Below are positions 39,596 through 50,665 of a stretch of DNA of 64,000 nucleotides, piece by piece (position 1 is the first letter of the stretch; every line of letters begins with the position of its first letter). The notes under the pieces are model-generated. The model was not told the DNA's origin and made no database searches. It was given only the letters and a program-made list of their open reading frames with translations. Location: contig OY979730.1 in NCBI GenBank assembly GCA_963855995.1, forward strand, positions 6,459,341 to 6,523,340, in the 5' to 3' direction. The DNA comes from Muricea muricata (lineage: Eukaryota > Cnidaria > Anthozoa > Malacalcyonacea > Plexauridae). A program made the translations under genes and the position numbers.

Positions 39596-42245
39596 ATATT
39601 TCAGTGCAAAAGTTAACGAATTGAGCGCTATGATGTACTGCAATCACGGACTTAAAAGAGACCTTCTAAATGAAAATTGCAGAACTTAGCAAGTCGGGAA
39701 TTAAGTTTTCAGCGCTCAAACCATGGAGATGAGTGAAATAACATGTTGAATTGCGAAACCTATAACTAGCTTGTAATCTGAAAAGACACGATCTTAGAAT
39801 CATCAAAATCGCGTTTTTAGCGCTGCAGCAGCGATTTAAGCATATAACATGCTCAAATCTTCAACTATAGATTCACGTCTTAAATCGTTCACGGCGACGT
39901 TTTAGAGCTTAAAATGATATTTCAGTGCTAAAGTTAACGAATTGAGCGCTATTGATGTACTGCAATCACGGACTTAAAAGAGACCTTCTAAATGAAAATT
40001 GCAGAACTTAGCAAGTCGGGAATCAAGTTTTCGGCGTTCAAACCACGGAGATGAGTGAAATAACATGTTGAAATGAGAAACCTATAATTAGCTTGAAAAC
40101 TGAAAAGACACGATCTTAGAATCATCAAAATCGCGTTTTTAGCGCTGTAGAAGCGATTTGAGCTTAAAAACATGCTCAAGTCACCAACTAAAGATTCGCG
40201 TCTTAAATCGTTCACGGCGACGTTTTAGAGCTTAAAATGATATTTCAGTGCTAAAGTTAACGAATTGAGCGCTATGATTAACTGCAATCACGGACTTAAA
40301 AGAGACCTTCTAAATGAAAATTGCAGAACTTAGCAAGTCGGGAATCAAGTTTTCGGCGCTCAAACCACGGAGATGAGTGAAATAACATGTTGAAATGAGC
40401 AACCTATAACTAGCTTATAAACTGAAAAGAAACGATCTTAGAATCATCAAAATCGCGTTTTTAGCGCTCTAGAAGCGATTTGAGCGTAAAAACATGCTCA
40501 AATCAGAAACTAAAGATTCCTGTCTAAAATCAATCACGGCGACATTTTAGAGCTTAAAATGATATTTTTAGTGCTAAAGTGAACGAGTTAAGCGCAATGA
40601 TATAATGCAATCACGGATCTAAAAGAGACCTTCTAATTCGAAATTGAAGAACTTAGCAAGTCGGGAAAGAAGTTTTCATCGCTCAAACCACGGAGATGAG
40701 TGAAATAACATGTTGAAATGAGAAATCTTAAACTAAGTTATAAACTGAAAAGAAACGATCTTAGAATCATCAAAATCGCGTTTTTAGCGCTCTAGAAACG
40801 ATTTGAGCGTAAAAACATCCTCAAATCACCAACTATAGATTCGCGTCTTAAATCGTTCACGGCGACGTTTTAGAGCTTAAAATGATATTTCAGTGCTAAA
40901 GTTAACGAGTTGAGCGCTATGATTTACTGCACTCACGGACTTAAAAGAGACCTTCTAAATGAAAATTGCAGAACTTAGCAAGTCGGGAATCAAGTTTTCA
41001 GCGCTCAAACCATGGAGATGAGTGAAATAACATGTTGAAATGCGAAACCTATAACTAGCTTGTAATCTGAAAAGACACGATCTTAGAATCATCAAAATCG
41101 CGTTTTTAGAGCTGTAGCAGCGATTTAAGCATAAAACATGCTCATGTACCCAACTATAGATTCACGTCTTAAATCGTTCACGGCGACGTTTTAGAGCTTA
41201 AAATGATATTTCAGTGCTAAAGTTAACGAATTGAGCGCTATGATGTACTGCAATCACGGACTTAAAAGAGACCTTCTAAATAAAAATTGCAGAACTTAGC
41301 AAGTCGGGAATCAAGTTTTCGGCGCTCAAACCACGGAGATGAGTGAAATAACATGTTGAAATCAGAAACCTATAACTAGCTTATAAACTGAAAAGAAACG
41401 ATCTTAGAATCATCAAAATCGCGTTTTTAAAGCTGTAGAAGCGATTTGAGAGTAAAAACATGCTCAAATCAGAAACTAAAGATTCCCGTCTAAAATCAAT
41501 CACGGCGACGTTTTAGAGCTTAAAATGATATTTTTAGTGCTAAAGTGAACGAGTTAAGCGCAATGATATAATGCAATCACGGACCTAAAAGAGACCTTCT
41601 AAATGGAAATTGAAGAACTTAGCAAGTCGGGAAACAAGTTTTCGGCGCCAAACCATGGAGATGAGTGAAATAACATGTTGAAATGCGAAACCTATATCTA
41701 GCTTGTAATCTGAAAAGACACGATCTTAGAATCATCAAAATCGCGTTTTTAGCGCTGTAGAAGCGATTTGAGCGTAAAAACATGCTCAAGTCACCAACTA
41801 AAGATTCGCGTCTTAAATCGTTCACAGCGACGTTTTAGAGCTTAAAATGATATTTCAGTGCTAAAGTTAACGAACTGAGCGCTATGATTAACTGCAATCA
41901 CGGACTTAAAAGAGACCTTCTAAATGAAAACTGCAGAACTTAGCAAGTCGGGAATCAAGTTTTCGGCGCTCAAACCACAGAGATGAGATAAATAACATGT
42001 TGAAATTAGAAACCTTAAACTAAGTTATAAACTGAAAAGAAACGATCTTAGAATCATCAAAATCGCGTTTTTAGTGCTCTAGAAGCGATTTGAGCGTAAA
42101 AACATGCTCAAATCAGAAACTAAAGATTCCTGTCTAAAATCAATCACGGCGACGTTTTAGAGCTTAAAATGATATTTTTAGTGCTAAAGTGAACGAGTTA
42201 AGCGCAATGATATAATGCAATCACGGACCTAAAAGAGACCTTCTA
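39596..42245 (+). repeat. 12-monomer HOR, copy 4 (shortened)
   Basis: Matches position 1 onward at an offset of 39,595, rising to 39,596 after a one-base difference near 40,755 (AAGAAACGATC versus AAGAAAGATC). Agreement stops near 42,245, where the expected CTAAATGAAAATTGC class monomer is replaced by a CTAATTGGAAATTG class monomer with TTCGGCGGTC. About eight of the twelve monomers are present. Confidence 0.88.
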
Positions 42246-44260
42246 ATTGGAAATTGAAGAACTTAGCAAGTCGGGAATTAAGTTTTCGGCGGTCAAACCA
42301 TGGAGATGAGTGAAATAACATGTTCAAATGAGAAACCTATAACTAGCTTGTAAACTGAAAAGAAACGATCTTAGAATCATCAAAATCGCGTTTTTAGACC
42401 TCTAGAAGTGATTTGAGCGTAAAAACATGCGAAAATCACCAACTATAGATTCGCGTCTTTAGTCGTTCACGGCGACGTTTTAGAGCTTAAAATCATATTT
42501 TAGTGCTAAAGTTAACGAATTGAGCGCTATGATGTAGTGCAATCACGGACTTAAAAGAGACCTTCTAAATGAAAATTGCAGAACTTAGCAAGTCGGGAAT
42601 CAAGTTTTCATCGCTTAAACCACGGAGATGAGTGAAATAACATGTTGAAATGAGAAACTATAAACTAAGTTATAAACTGAAAAGAAACGATCTTAGAATC
42701 ATCAAAATCGCGTTTTTAGCGCTCTAGAAGCGATTTGAGCGTAAAAACATCCTCAAATCACCAACTATAGATTCGCGTCTTAAATCGTTCACGGCGACGT
42801 TTTAGAGCTTAAAATGATATTTCAGTGCTAAAGTTAACGAATTGAGCGCTATGATGTACTGCAATCACGGACTTAAAAGAGACCTTCTAAATGAAAATTG
42901 CAGAACTTAGCAAGTCGGGAATCAAGTTTTCGGCGTTCAAACCACGGAGATGAGTGAAATAACATGTTGAAATGAGAAACCTATAACTAGCTTGTAAACT
43001 GAAAAGAAACGATCTTAGAATCATCAAAATCGCGTTTTTAGACCTCTAGAAGTGATTTGAGCGTAAAAACATGCGAATATCACCAACTATAGATTCGCGT
43101 CTTTAGTCGTTCACAGCGACGTTTTAGAGCTTAAAATGATATTTTAGTGCTAAAGTTAACGAATTGAGCCCTATGATGTACTGCAATCACGGACTTAAAA
43201 GAGACCTTCTAAATGAAAATTGCAGAACTTAGCAAGTCGGGAATCAAGTTTTCGGCGTTCAAACCACGGAGATGAGTGAAATAACATGTTGAAATGAGAA
43301 ACCTATAACTAGCTTGTAAACTGAAAAGAAACGATCTTAGAATCATCAAAATCGCGTTTTTAGACCTCTAGAAGTGATTTGAGCGTCAAAACATGCGAAT
43401 ATCACCAACTATAGATTCGCGTCTTTAGTCGTTCACAGCGACGTTTTAGAGCTTAAAATGATATTTTAGTGCTAAAGTTAACGAATTGAGCGCTATGATG
43501 TACTGCAATCACGGACTTAAAAGAGACCTTCTAAATGAAAATTGCAGAACTTAGCAAGTCGGGAATCAAGTTTTCAGCGCTCAAACTATGGAGATGAGTG
43601 AAATAACATGTTGAAATGCGAAACCTATATCTAGCTTGTAATCTGAAAAGACACGATCTTAGAATCATCAAAATCGCGTTTTAAGCGCTGTAGAAGCGAT
43701 TTAAATGTAAAAACATGCTAAAGTCACCAACTAAAGATTCGCGTCTTAAATCGTTCACGGCGACGTTTTAGAGCTTAAAATGACATTTCAGTGCTAAAGT
43801 TAACGAATTGAGGGCTATGATTAACTGCAATCACGGACTTAAAAGAGACTTTCTAAATGAAAATTGCAGAACTTAGCAATTCGGGAATCAAGTTTTCATC
43901 GCTCAAACCACGGAGATGAGTGAAATAACATGTTGAAATGAGAAACTATAAACTAAGTTATTAACTGAAAAGAAACGATCTTAGAATCATCAAAATCGCG
44001 TTTTTAGCGCTCTAGAAGCGATTTGAGCGTAAAAACATCCTCAAATCACCAACTATAGATTCGCGTCTTAAATCGTTCACGGCGACGTTTTAGAGCTTAA
44101 AATGATATTTCAGTGCTAAAGTTAACGAATTGAGCGCTATGATGTACTGCAATCACGGACTTAAAAGAGACCTTCTAAATGAAAATTGCAGAACTTAGCA
44201 AGTCGGGAATCAAGTTTTCGGCGCTCAAACCATGGAGATGAGTGAAATAACATGTTGAAA
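42246..44260 (+). repeat. Array-edge satellite with a monomer-level tandem duplication
   Basis: About six monomers of mixed classes. Two adjacent monomers starting near 42,893 and 43,215 are almost the same: both carry GCGTTCAAACCACGG, AGACCTCTAGAAGTG and CATGCGAATATCACC. This indicates a recent single-monomer duplication. Point variants are commoner than in the HOR blocks (for example TCATATTTTAG at 42,493 and GAGCCCTATG at 43,168). Confidence 0.75.
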
Positions 44261-47200
44261 TGCGAAACCTATAACTAGCTTGTAATCTGAAAAGACACGA
44301 TCTTAGAATCATCAAAATCGCGTTTTTAGCGCTGTAGCAGCGATTTAAGCATAAAACATGCTCAAATCCCCAACTATAGATTCACGTCTTAAATCGTTCA
44401 CGGCGACGTTTTAGAGCTTAAAATGATATTTCAGTGCTAACGTTAACGAATTGAGCGCTATGATGTACTGCAATCACGGACTTAAAAGAGACCTTCTAAA
44501 TAAAAATTGCAGAACTTAGCAAGTCGGGAATTAAGTTTTCGGCGCTCAAACCACGGAGATGAGTGAAATAACATGTTGAAATCAGAAACCTATAACTAGC
44601 TTATAAACTGAAAAGAAACGATCTTAGAATCATCAAAATCGCGTTTTTAAAGCTGTAGAAGTGATTTGAGCGTAAAAACATGCGAATATCACCAACTATA
44701 GATTCGCGTCTTTAGTCGTTCACAGCGACGTTTTAGAGCTTAAAATGATATTTTAGTGCTAAAGTTAACGAATTGAGCGCTATGATGTACTGCAATCACG
44801 GACTTAAAAGAGACCTTCTAAATGAAAATTGCAGAACTTAGCAAGTCGGGAATCAAGTTTTCAGCGCTCAAACCATGGAGATGAGTGAAATAACATGTTG
44901 AAATGCGAAACCTATATCTAGCTTGTAATCTGAAAAGACACGATCTTAGAATCATCAAAATCGCGTTTTAAGCGCTGTAGAAGCGATTTAAACGTAAAAA
45001 CATGCTCAAGTCACCAACTAAAGATTCGCGTCTTAAATCGTTCACGGTGACGTTTTAGAGCTTAAAATGACATTTCAGTGCTAAAGTTAACGAATTGAGG
45101 GCTATGATTAACTGCAATCACGGACTTAAAAGAGACCTTCTAAATAAAAATTGCAGAACTTAGCAAGTCGGGAATCAAGTTTTCGGCGCTCAAACCACGG
45201 AGATGAGTGAAATAACATGTTGAAATCAGAAACCTATAACTAGCTTATAAACTGAAAAGAAACGATCTTAGAATCATCAAAATCGCGTTTTTAAAGCTGT
45301 AGAAGCGATTTGAGCGTAAAAACATGCTCAAATCAGAAACTAAAGATTCCCGTCTAAAATCAATCACGGCGACGTTTTAGTGCTTAAAATGATATTTTTA
45401 GTGCTAAAGTGAACGAGTTAAGCGCAATGATATAATGCAATCACGGATCTAAAAGAGACCTTCTAAATGGAAATTAAAGAACTTAGCAAGTCGGGAATCA
45501 AGTCTTTGGCGCTCAAACAATGGAGATGAGTTAAAACATGTTGAAATACGAAACCTATAACTAGCTTGTAATCTGAAAAGACACGATCTTAGAATCATCA
45601 AAATCGCGTTTTTAGCGCTGTAGAAGCTATTTGAGCTTAAAAACATGCTCAAGTCACCAACTAAAGATTCGCGTCTTAAATCGTTCACGGCGACGTTTTA
45701 GAGCTTAAAATGATATTTCAGTGCTAAAGTAAACGAGTTGAGCGCAATGATATAATGAAATCACGGACCTAAAGGAGACCTTCTAAATGGAAATTGCAGA
45801 ACTTAGCAAGTCGGGAATAAAGTTTTTGGCGCTCAAACCGCAGAGATGAGCGAAATAACATGTTGAATTGAGAAACCTATAACTAGCTTGTAATCTGAAA
45901 AGACACGATCTTAGAATCATCAAAATCGCGTTTTTAGCGCTGTAGCAGCGATTTAAGCATAAAACATGCTCAAATCCCCAACTATAGATTCACGTCTTAA
46001 ATCGTTCACGGCGACGTTTTAGAGCTTAAAATGATATTTCAGTGCTAACGTTAACGAATTGAGCGCTATGATGTACTGCAATCACGGACTTAAAAGAGAC
46101 CTTCTAAATAAAAATTGCAGAACTTAGCAAGTCGGGAATTAAGTTTTCGGCGCTCAAACCACGGAGATGAGTGAAATAACATGTTGAAATCAGAAACCTA
46201 TAACTAGCTTATAAACTGAAAAGAAACGATCTTAGAATCATCAAAATCGCGTTTTTAAAGCTGTAGAAGTGATTTGAGCGTAAAAACATGCGAATATCAC
46301 CAACTATAGATTCGCGTCTTTAGTCGTTCACAGCGACGTTTTAGAGCTTAAAATGATATTTTAGTGCTAAAGTTAACGAATTGAGCGCTATGATGTACTG
46401 CAATCACGGACTTAAAAGAGACCTTCTAAATGAAAATTGCAGAACTTAGCAAGTCGGGAATCAAGTTTTCAGCGCTCAAACCATGGAGATGAGTGAAATA
46501 ACATGTTGAAATGCGAAACCTATATCTAGCTTGTAATCTGAAAAGACACGATCTTAGAATCATCAAAATCGCGTTTTAAGCGCTGTAGAAGCGATTTAAA
46601 CGTAAAAACATGCTCAAGTCACCAACTAAAGATTCGCGTCTTAAATCGTTCACGGTGACGTTTTAGAGCTTAAAATGACATTTCAGTGCTAAAGTTAACG
46701 AATTGAGGGCTATGATTAACTGCAATCACGGACTTAAAAGAGACCTTCTAAATAAAAATTGCAGAACTTAGCAATTCGGGAATCAAGTTTTCGGCGCTCA
46801 AACCACGGAGATGAGTGAAATAACATGTTGAAATCAGAAACCTATAACTAGCTTATAAACTGAAAAGAAACGATCTTAGAATCATCAAAATCGCGTTTTT
46901 AAAGCTGTAGAAGCGATTTGAGAGTAAAAACATGCTCAAATCAGAAACTAAAGATTCCCGTCTAATATCAATCACGGCGACGTTTTAGTGCTTAAAATGA
47001 TATTTTTAGTGCTAAAGTGAACGAGTTAAGCGCAATGATATAATGCAATCACGGATCTAAAAGAGACCTTCTAAATGGAAATTAAAGAACTTAGCAAGTC
47101 GGGAATCAAGTCTTTGGCGCTCAAACAATGGAGATGAGTTAAAACATGTTGAAATACGAAACCTATAACTAGCTTGTAATCTGAAAAGACACGATCTTAG

Positions 47201-47480
47201 AATCATCAAAATCGCGTTTTTAGCGCTGTAGAAGCTATTTGAGCTTAAAAACATGCTCAAGTCACCAACTAAAGATTCGCGTCTTAAATCGTTCACGGCG
47301 ACGTTTTAGAGCTTAAAATGATATTTCAGTGCTAAAGTAAACGAGTTGAGCGCAATGATATAATGAAATCACGGACCTAAAGGAGACCTTCTAAATGGAA
47401 ATTGCAGAACTTAGCAAGTCGGGAATAAAGTTTTTGGCGCTCAAACCGCAGAGATGAGCGAAATAACATGTTGAATTGAG
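44260..47480 (+). repeat. 5-monomer HOR (1,608 bp), two tandem copies
   Basis: The 79-codon chance frame at 45,449-45,688 recurs at 47,057-47,296, a shift of 1,608 bp or five monomers. The segment AAACATGCTCAAATCCCCAA near 44,355 likewise recurs near 45,963. Differences between copies include GAGCGTAAAA versus GAGAGTAAAA near 45,312 and 46,920, and TAAAATC versus TAATATC. Monomer variants such as AAGTCTTTGGCG and AAACCGCAGAGATGAGCG begin to resemble the diverged satellite beyond 50,666. Confidence 0.88.
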
Positions 47481-47990
47481 AAACCTATAACTAGCTTGTA
47501 AACTGAAAAGAAACGATCTTAGAATCACCAAAATCGCGTTTTTAGCACTCTAGAAGCGATTTGAGCGCAAAAACGTGCTCAAATTACAAACTAAAGATTG
47601 CCGTCTAAAATCAATCACGGCGACGTTTTAGAGCTTAAAATGAAAGTGAACGAGTTGAGCGCAATGATATAATGCAATCACCGACCTAAAAGAGACCTTC
47701 TAAATTGAAATTGCAGAACTTAGCAAGTCGGGAATCAAGTTTTCGGCGCTCAAACAATGGAGAAGAGTGAAATAACATGTTGAAATGAGAAACCTTTAAC
47801 TAGCTTATAAACTTAAAAGAAACGATCTTAGAATCATCAAAATCCCGTTTTAAGCGGTCTAGAAGCGATTTGAGCGTAAAAACATGGTCAAATCACAAAC
47901 TAAAGGTTGCCGTTTAAAATCAATCACGGCAACGTTTTAGAGCTTAAAATGATATTTTCTGTGCTAAAAGAGAACTAGTTGAGCGTAATG
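47480..47990 (+). repeat. Last diverged monomers before the left insert
   Basis: One shortened monomer lacks about 14 bp (TTAAAATGAAAGTGAACG at 47,635, where others have TGATATTTTCTGTGCTAAAG). A second monomer carries AATCCCGTTTTAAGCGGTC. From about 47,600 the sequence is matched, inverted, at 62,618 to about 63,010. The palindrome arm therefore reaches into the satellite by roughly 390 bp. Confidence 0.85.
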
Positions 47991-48189
47991 TTAATGATTA
48001 AAGCTTTTCTGTGGTCAAGGCTCGCAATGCTGCGCGATAACATAAGAAATACACACACGCAAGCTTTTGTGGGAGAAGGGGTTTCGGGGTGAAACACTCT
48101 TGGTCTTGGTTACAAAATATGGTCAAAAACGTCATCCCAAAGACTCATGTTACATTATACTAGATTGTTCATTAGATTGTTATATATTA

Positions 48190-48292
48190 AAGGAGATAGC
48201 TATGCAACTGTACACACAGTTCCTTCCGTTAAGCGCACACGCGACAGAACGTTAAATATGCGCACACGCGCATACCAAGGAGATAGCTATAC
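48190..48292 (+). repeat. 14-bp direct repeat pair, left insert
   Basis: AAGGAGATAGCTAT occurs at 48,190-48,203 and 48,279-48,292, each followed within about 35 bp by ACACAGTT. The intervening DNA has two GCGCACACGCG-like motifs (48,234 and 48,259). It looks like an old, diverged duplication of about 89 bp. The right insert has the same pair in inverted orientation near 62,316-62,419. Confidence 0.7.
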
Positions 48293-48400
48293 TCTCAATA
48301 CCTATCAGACCAACTTTATACACAGTTGGACAGTTCTTCAGATTCAACTGATCTATCATTACAATAAATAAGCGTGAGTCTATGGGCTTGAACGTGACAA

Positions 48401-48631
48401 TCAGGAGCGTTTCATCCCCACAAATACACAGAATGTGTATTCCCCATAGACGAACAACCAACTCCCACAACAGCTGTAGTCATATAGAAGACAGCTTTTG
48501 CTAGGAAATGGTAAGACTTGCTGCTTAGGCATTACCACCGGTTTTATTACAGCTGGATCATCAGGGTGGCCGGGAAAAACCTGGATACAGGAAACCTGGA
48601 TGGGGCCAGACAAATCCAGCAGCTTCCCCAT
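48401..48631 (-). CDS. Hypothetical 76-codon frame opposite the 118-codon frame, left insert (doubtful)
   Basis: It starts MGKLLDLSGPIQ and contains PGHPDDPAVIKPVVMPKQQ, which has a protein-like composition, but I recognise no family. In the right arm the equivalent frame (61,978-62,196, plus) diverges at its end because of a 1-bp indel plus a substitution in the TGTTATTTGTG region, giving a different C-terminus. Two residues also differ (VLPFPS in the left, ALPFPN in the right). The end is therefore not conserved as coding sequence. It lies on the same strand as the SAP-motif relic and about 1 kb downstream of it, so it might be a remnant of the same unit. That is speculation. Confidence 0.2.
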   Translation of the reverse strand: MGKLLDLSGPIQVSCIQVFPGHPDDPAVIKPVVMPKQQVLPFPSKSCLLYDYSCCGSWLFVYGEYTFCVFVGMKRS

Positions 48632-48874
48632 AAAGCTCCTATATTACAACTTAATGATGAAACAACTGGTAATACGGAAAACAGAGCTGACCATCCCAGC
48701 CTTTTTGAAATATTTGTTCATCACTATTTAATCAGTTCAGCATGCTTGTGTTTTATGGCAAGAATAAAAATAACTTGGCATATTCAAAACATTGTTTTGC
48801 TGTGGTCTTCATTTTCGATATTTTTGGAAACTTTTATCGTTAGTTTTACAAATCGACTCCGCCTTAATCGATAA
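48518..48874 (+). CDS. Hypothetical 118-codon open frame, left insert (doubtful)
   Basis: This is the longest intact frame in the insert, from ATG to TAA, and it is preserved in the right copy (61,735-62,091, minus strand) with one visible residue difference (N in the left, V in the right, in the TTG-x-TENRADH stretch). It crosses a GC-richer segment and ends in AT-rich DNA. The second half is hydrophobic and aromatic (MARIKITWHIQNIVLLWSSF), possibly membrane-like. I recognise no domain. The opposite strand of its first third is also open. Preservation may only reflect how recent the duplication is. It could be chance, an exon fragment or part of a mobile element. Confidence 0.2.
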   Translation: MLLRHYHRFYYSWIIRVAGKNLDTGNLDGARQIQQLPHKAPILQLNDETTGNTENRADHPSLFEIFVHHYLISSACLCFMARIKITWHIQNIVLLWSSFSIFLETFIVSFTNRLRLNR

Positions 48875-49613
48875 ACTGAAGCTTGTACTTTGCAATTCCG
48901 AGCGGCGCGCGCAGACTTACAGCTAGCGATGCTTAACTCACTGTGCAAGCCGCTATATGCCTCACGAGTCAGTATAGTGTTTGGTTATGCAACTTTAGCA
49001 GAAACAAATTTGAAATAAATAAACTGTGTCAAAATTTAACTCTAATTTAAAATTGAAAATGTAAATATATATATATATAAGTTCGGAACGGTAATTATTG
49101 TTCTAATATTACTTGTAAACATGTGATAGTTTAGCTGTATATAGCTATTGTCATATGTTATTAAAACCATTACCATTACCATACCAATAAGATGCCGAAT
49201 GCCGCTAGAATTAATATTAATTTTGGAAGTAAACATTGAAATTTAAGTATAGTTTGAAGAAATAGATTTTCCTTTGTGAAAGCAGAAAAAAATTTTTTTT
49301 TCCACTGGTCTTAATAATGGGATAGAATTTCTTGATATGTGTCAAATACAGATCTTGTGCTCAATATTTCTCAAGATATCTCATCTAGGAAAGCAATCAT
49401 ATTTGTATCGCATGTCTAAAACGCATTAAAATATATTCAGCTGATTAGATCAGGTAAGATTACACAATAATCTCTCTTGGCAAGCCTTATTTATGCTCGT
49501 GTTCTACCACAAATGACAAATTGTGTGCATTTTGATTAGATTTTAAACAAAATATGCAACAAAAATTTTGGAATGCCCTGAATACTTACGATACCATATA
49601 CAGCTAGCGCACA
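48875..49613. other. AT-rich spacer of the left insert; no gene seen
   Basis: AT-rich DNA containing an (AT)n run at 49,065-49,078, an A-tract/T-tract junction at about 49,285-49,302 and a trinucleotide-like CATTAC/CCATTA stretch near 49,165-49,185. A 64-codon minus frame at 49,042-49,236 is compositionally driven. On the minus strand, TATCGTAAGTATTC at about 49,580-49,593 resembles a splice donor just after the SAP relic. That is suggestive only. Confidence 0.6.
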
Positions 49614-50244
49614 TCATGATAAATGTAATATCAGATGCGACACTGAACTAGGTGCCACAATCCCCTTCAGACGTTGGTGTTGTTGCAATATCTGCTGTAC
49701 CGTACTCGCCAGAGCGCAGGGAAGAAACTGCGTCAACAGCTAGTATACACGCATGCTTGAAACGATGCTGGAGACACTATACAAGCCCTTCTAAAGGACT
49801 GAGACGCGACGCTCGACGTTGGGTTTGGACAAGAATCTGCCGTACGTGTTGACCGCGATCTCGTCTAGAACGGCTGTTGTAACAACCTTGTTGAGACATC
49901 GTGATTCGTGGACATGGCTTCGACAGCGGCACGGGCAGCACTGGTTGCTATAACGGCTACGGATTCTTCCACGCTACGAGAAACAATTGATCATATCTTA
50001 TATGCGCCAAGTGGTCCTCGGTAAATAACGAAGATTGTGGGTTGTCACGTTAAGCAAATGTCGACGTAGAGGGCAAATTTTCGTTCCCTGCGGCATCTAC
50101 CGTTGGCCTCGAAGACGAACTGGTTGCGCGCTGTTGTAGCCGAGAGACTAAAGCATTCTTTGGTGCATGGTTAGGTAGTCCTCTCTCAGTACATTGGCGT
50201 CGTAAACTCTCCGTATCACTATTGCCGCCGTTGATCGAGATCGA
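49614..50244 (-). pseudogene. Decayed SAP-motif gene, left insert
   Basis: Reading right to left, an open stretch follows a TAA and contains an SAP-like motif, LRRQCTERGLPNHAPKNAL then VSRLQQ (50,131-50,208). SAP modules are short helix-turn-helix-like DNA-binding segments with the pattern L-x3-C/L-x2-RGL-x2-x-G-x-K-x2-L-x2-RL. Here the usual glycine before x-K reads as alanine (GCA), whereas the right copy has glycine (GGA). The frame runs on through an S/T-rich linker (SSSSRPT, PSTSTF) to a TAA. Further open stretches follow in shifted frames: one with SVEESVAVIATSAARAAVEA, one with EIAVNTYGRFLSKPNVERRV, and one with VQQILQQHQRLKG. In-frame stops separate them, and there is no start codon at the head. 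This looks like a broken gene of about 200 codons, plausibly from a mobile element. The parent family is not identified. Alternatively it could be spliced, but the frame changes have no good splice sites. Confidence 0.6.
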
Positions 50245-50665
50245 TTATTGCGGTTAGAAATCCGTTTGGCGTTTTTACGAAAAACGATTTTTGTTGAAAC
50301 TTTTAGCCGCGTACCGGCTTGAGCGAGCCCAAATGCAATATAATGAAATTCAGTGCGCGTTTCGCTTTGTATTCAGTTAAGCTTCGCTTGCGATTGGTTA
50401 TTGTTTCGCGCTTGACAAAGTCACAGTTTTCATTGGCTAGAGGAGAATTATTTGTTATTCACGTGCATCACTCATTTGCATGCTCTAAATCATGCACCTT
50501 GGAACGAGTCTGGCGTATATCTGACATGATGACAACCTAACTGTGCCGCATGCAGGATACATGTCTGGTTTTGCCAAAACCAAGACATTATAAACCGTAA
50601 TCTGATCAGAACGTTTCCTCATTAACTTCATTTTATTAATAGCTTACAGCTTAATAAAATTGGCT
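50245..50665. other. Inner end of left insert; no gene seen
   Basis: Lies upstream of the SAP relic. It contains a 73-codon plus-strand frame (50,319-50,540) that is identical in the other arm but has no recognisable feature, an ATTGGC (CCAAT-like) site near 50,434, and a short perfect hairpin at 50,566-50,582. It ends in AT-rich sequence (ACAGCTTAATAAAATTGGCT) at the satellite boundary. A promoter role is possible but nothing decides it. Confidence 0.4.
50566..50582. other. 8-bp perfect hairpin in left insert
   Basis: TGGTTTTG and CAAAACCA flank a single central base. The right copy (60,027-60,043) retains it with the central base complemented, as expected for an inverted copy. No function is assigned. 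Confidence 0.65.

Larger units (their letters stand above)
1..47990 (+). repeat. Main satellite array, ~322-bp monomer, head to tail
   Basis: About 149 tandem monomers in one polarity. Successive GAGACC landmarks at 63, 385, 707, 1030, 1351, 1672, 1995, 2316, 2639, 2962, 3285, 3607 and 3929 give spacings of 321-323 bp. Landmarks in monomer order are GAGACCTTCTAAATG, AACTTAGCAAGTCGGGAAT, GAGATGAGTGAAATAACATG, AAACGATCTTAGAATCATCA, a short hairpin, then CGGCGACGTTTTAGAGCTTA. Monomers fall into recurring variant classes (for example TTCGGCG versus TTCATCG, and GATTCCTGTC versus GATTCGCGTC) whose order defines the higher-order repeats listed separately. Short minus-strand open frames of 68-79 codons recur with the monomer and stop inside it, as expected for non-coding satellite. 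The array continues past the left window edge. No other gene or RNA is visible in this stretch. The satellite family and host are not recognised. Confidence 0.97.
47991..50665 (+). other. 2,675-bp non-satellite insert, left copy
   Basis: Unique sequence interrupting one monomer. The monomer reads GAGCGCAATG then ATATAATGCAATCACGG. Here the first half (GAGCGTAATG) ends at 47,990 and the second half (ATATAATGCAATCACGC) resumes at 50,666. I see no clear terminal inverted repeats. The target site appears split with no certain duplication, although the TTAATG starting the insert could be a decayed copy of TATAATG. Contents, left to right: short repeats at 48,190-48,292; a GC-richer stretch at 48,490-48,640 with overlapping small frames on both strands; AT-rich DNA at 48,700-49,610 with a TA run; a decayed SAP-motif gene on the minus strand at 49,614-50,244; then 50,245-50,665, where I see nothing assignable beyond a small hairpin. 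The class of element is not recognised. Confidence 0.9.

Noticed and set aside
393..47296. Recurring minus-strand open frames of 68, 75 and 79 codons beginning MNDLRRESLVGDL in the satellite
   Set aside because: They repeat with the monomer, occupy only those variants where a stop happens to be lost, and have no frame conservation across other monomers. They are by-products of a repeated non-coding sequence.
1..47990. CRISPR array
   Set aside because: The repeat unit is about 322 bp, with no short constant repeat alternating with unique spacers, no cas genes and a eukaryotic-type satellite organisation.
48190..48206. AAGGAGATAGCTATG as a bacterial ribosome binding site and start
   Set aside because: The sequence looks like one, but the context is eukaryotic satellite, the frame is short and the motif is duplicated without a start codon in the second copy.
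48067..48470. Small overlapping frames at 48,067, 48,147 and 48,252 and their mirrors near 62,126-62,541
   Set aside because: Short, overlapping on both strands, no recognisable domain, and one of them changes N-terminus between arms because of an indel.
49042..49236. 64-codon frame over the (AT)n region (and 61,373-61,567)
   Set aside because: Low-complexity product of AT-rich DNA (repeated MV, YIYIF) with no protein-like signal.
49652..49852. 66-codon plus-strand frame in the left insert (and 60,757-60,957 minus)
   Set aside because: It lies antisense to the SAP-motif relic and is identical in both arms only because the arms are nearly identical. Its composition shows no domain.
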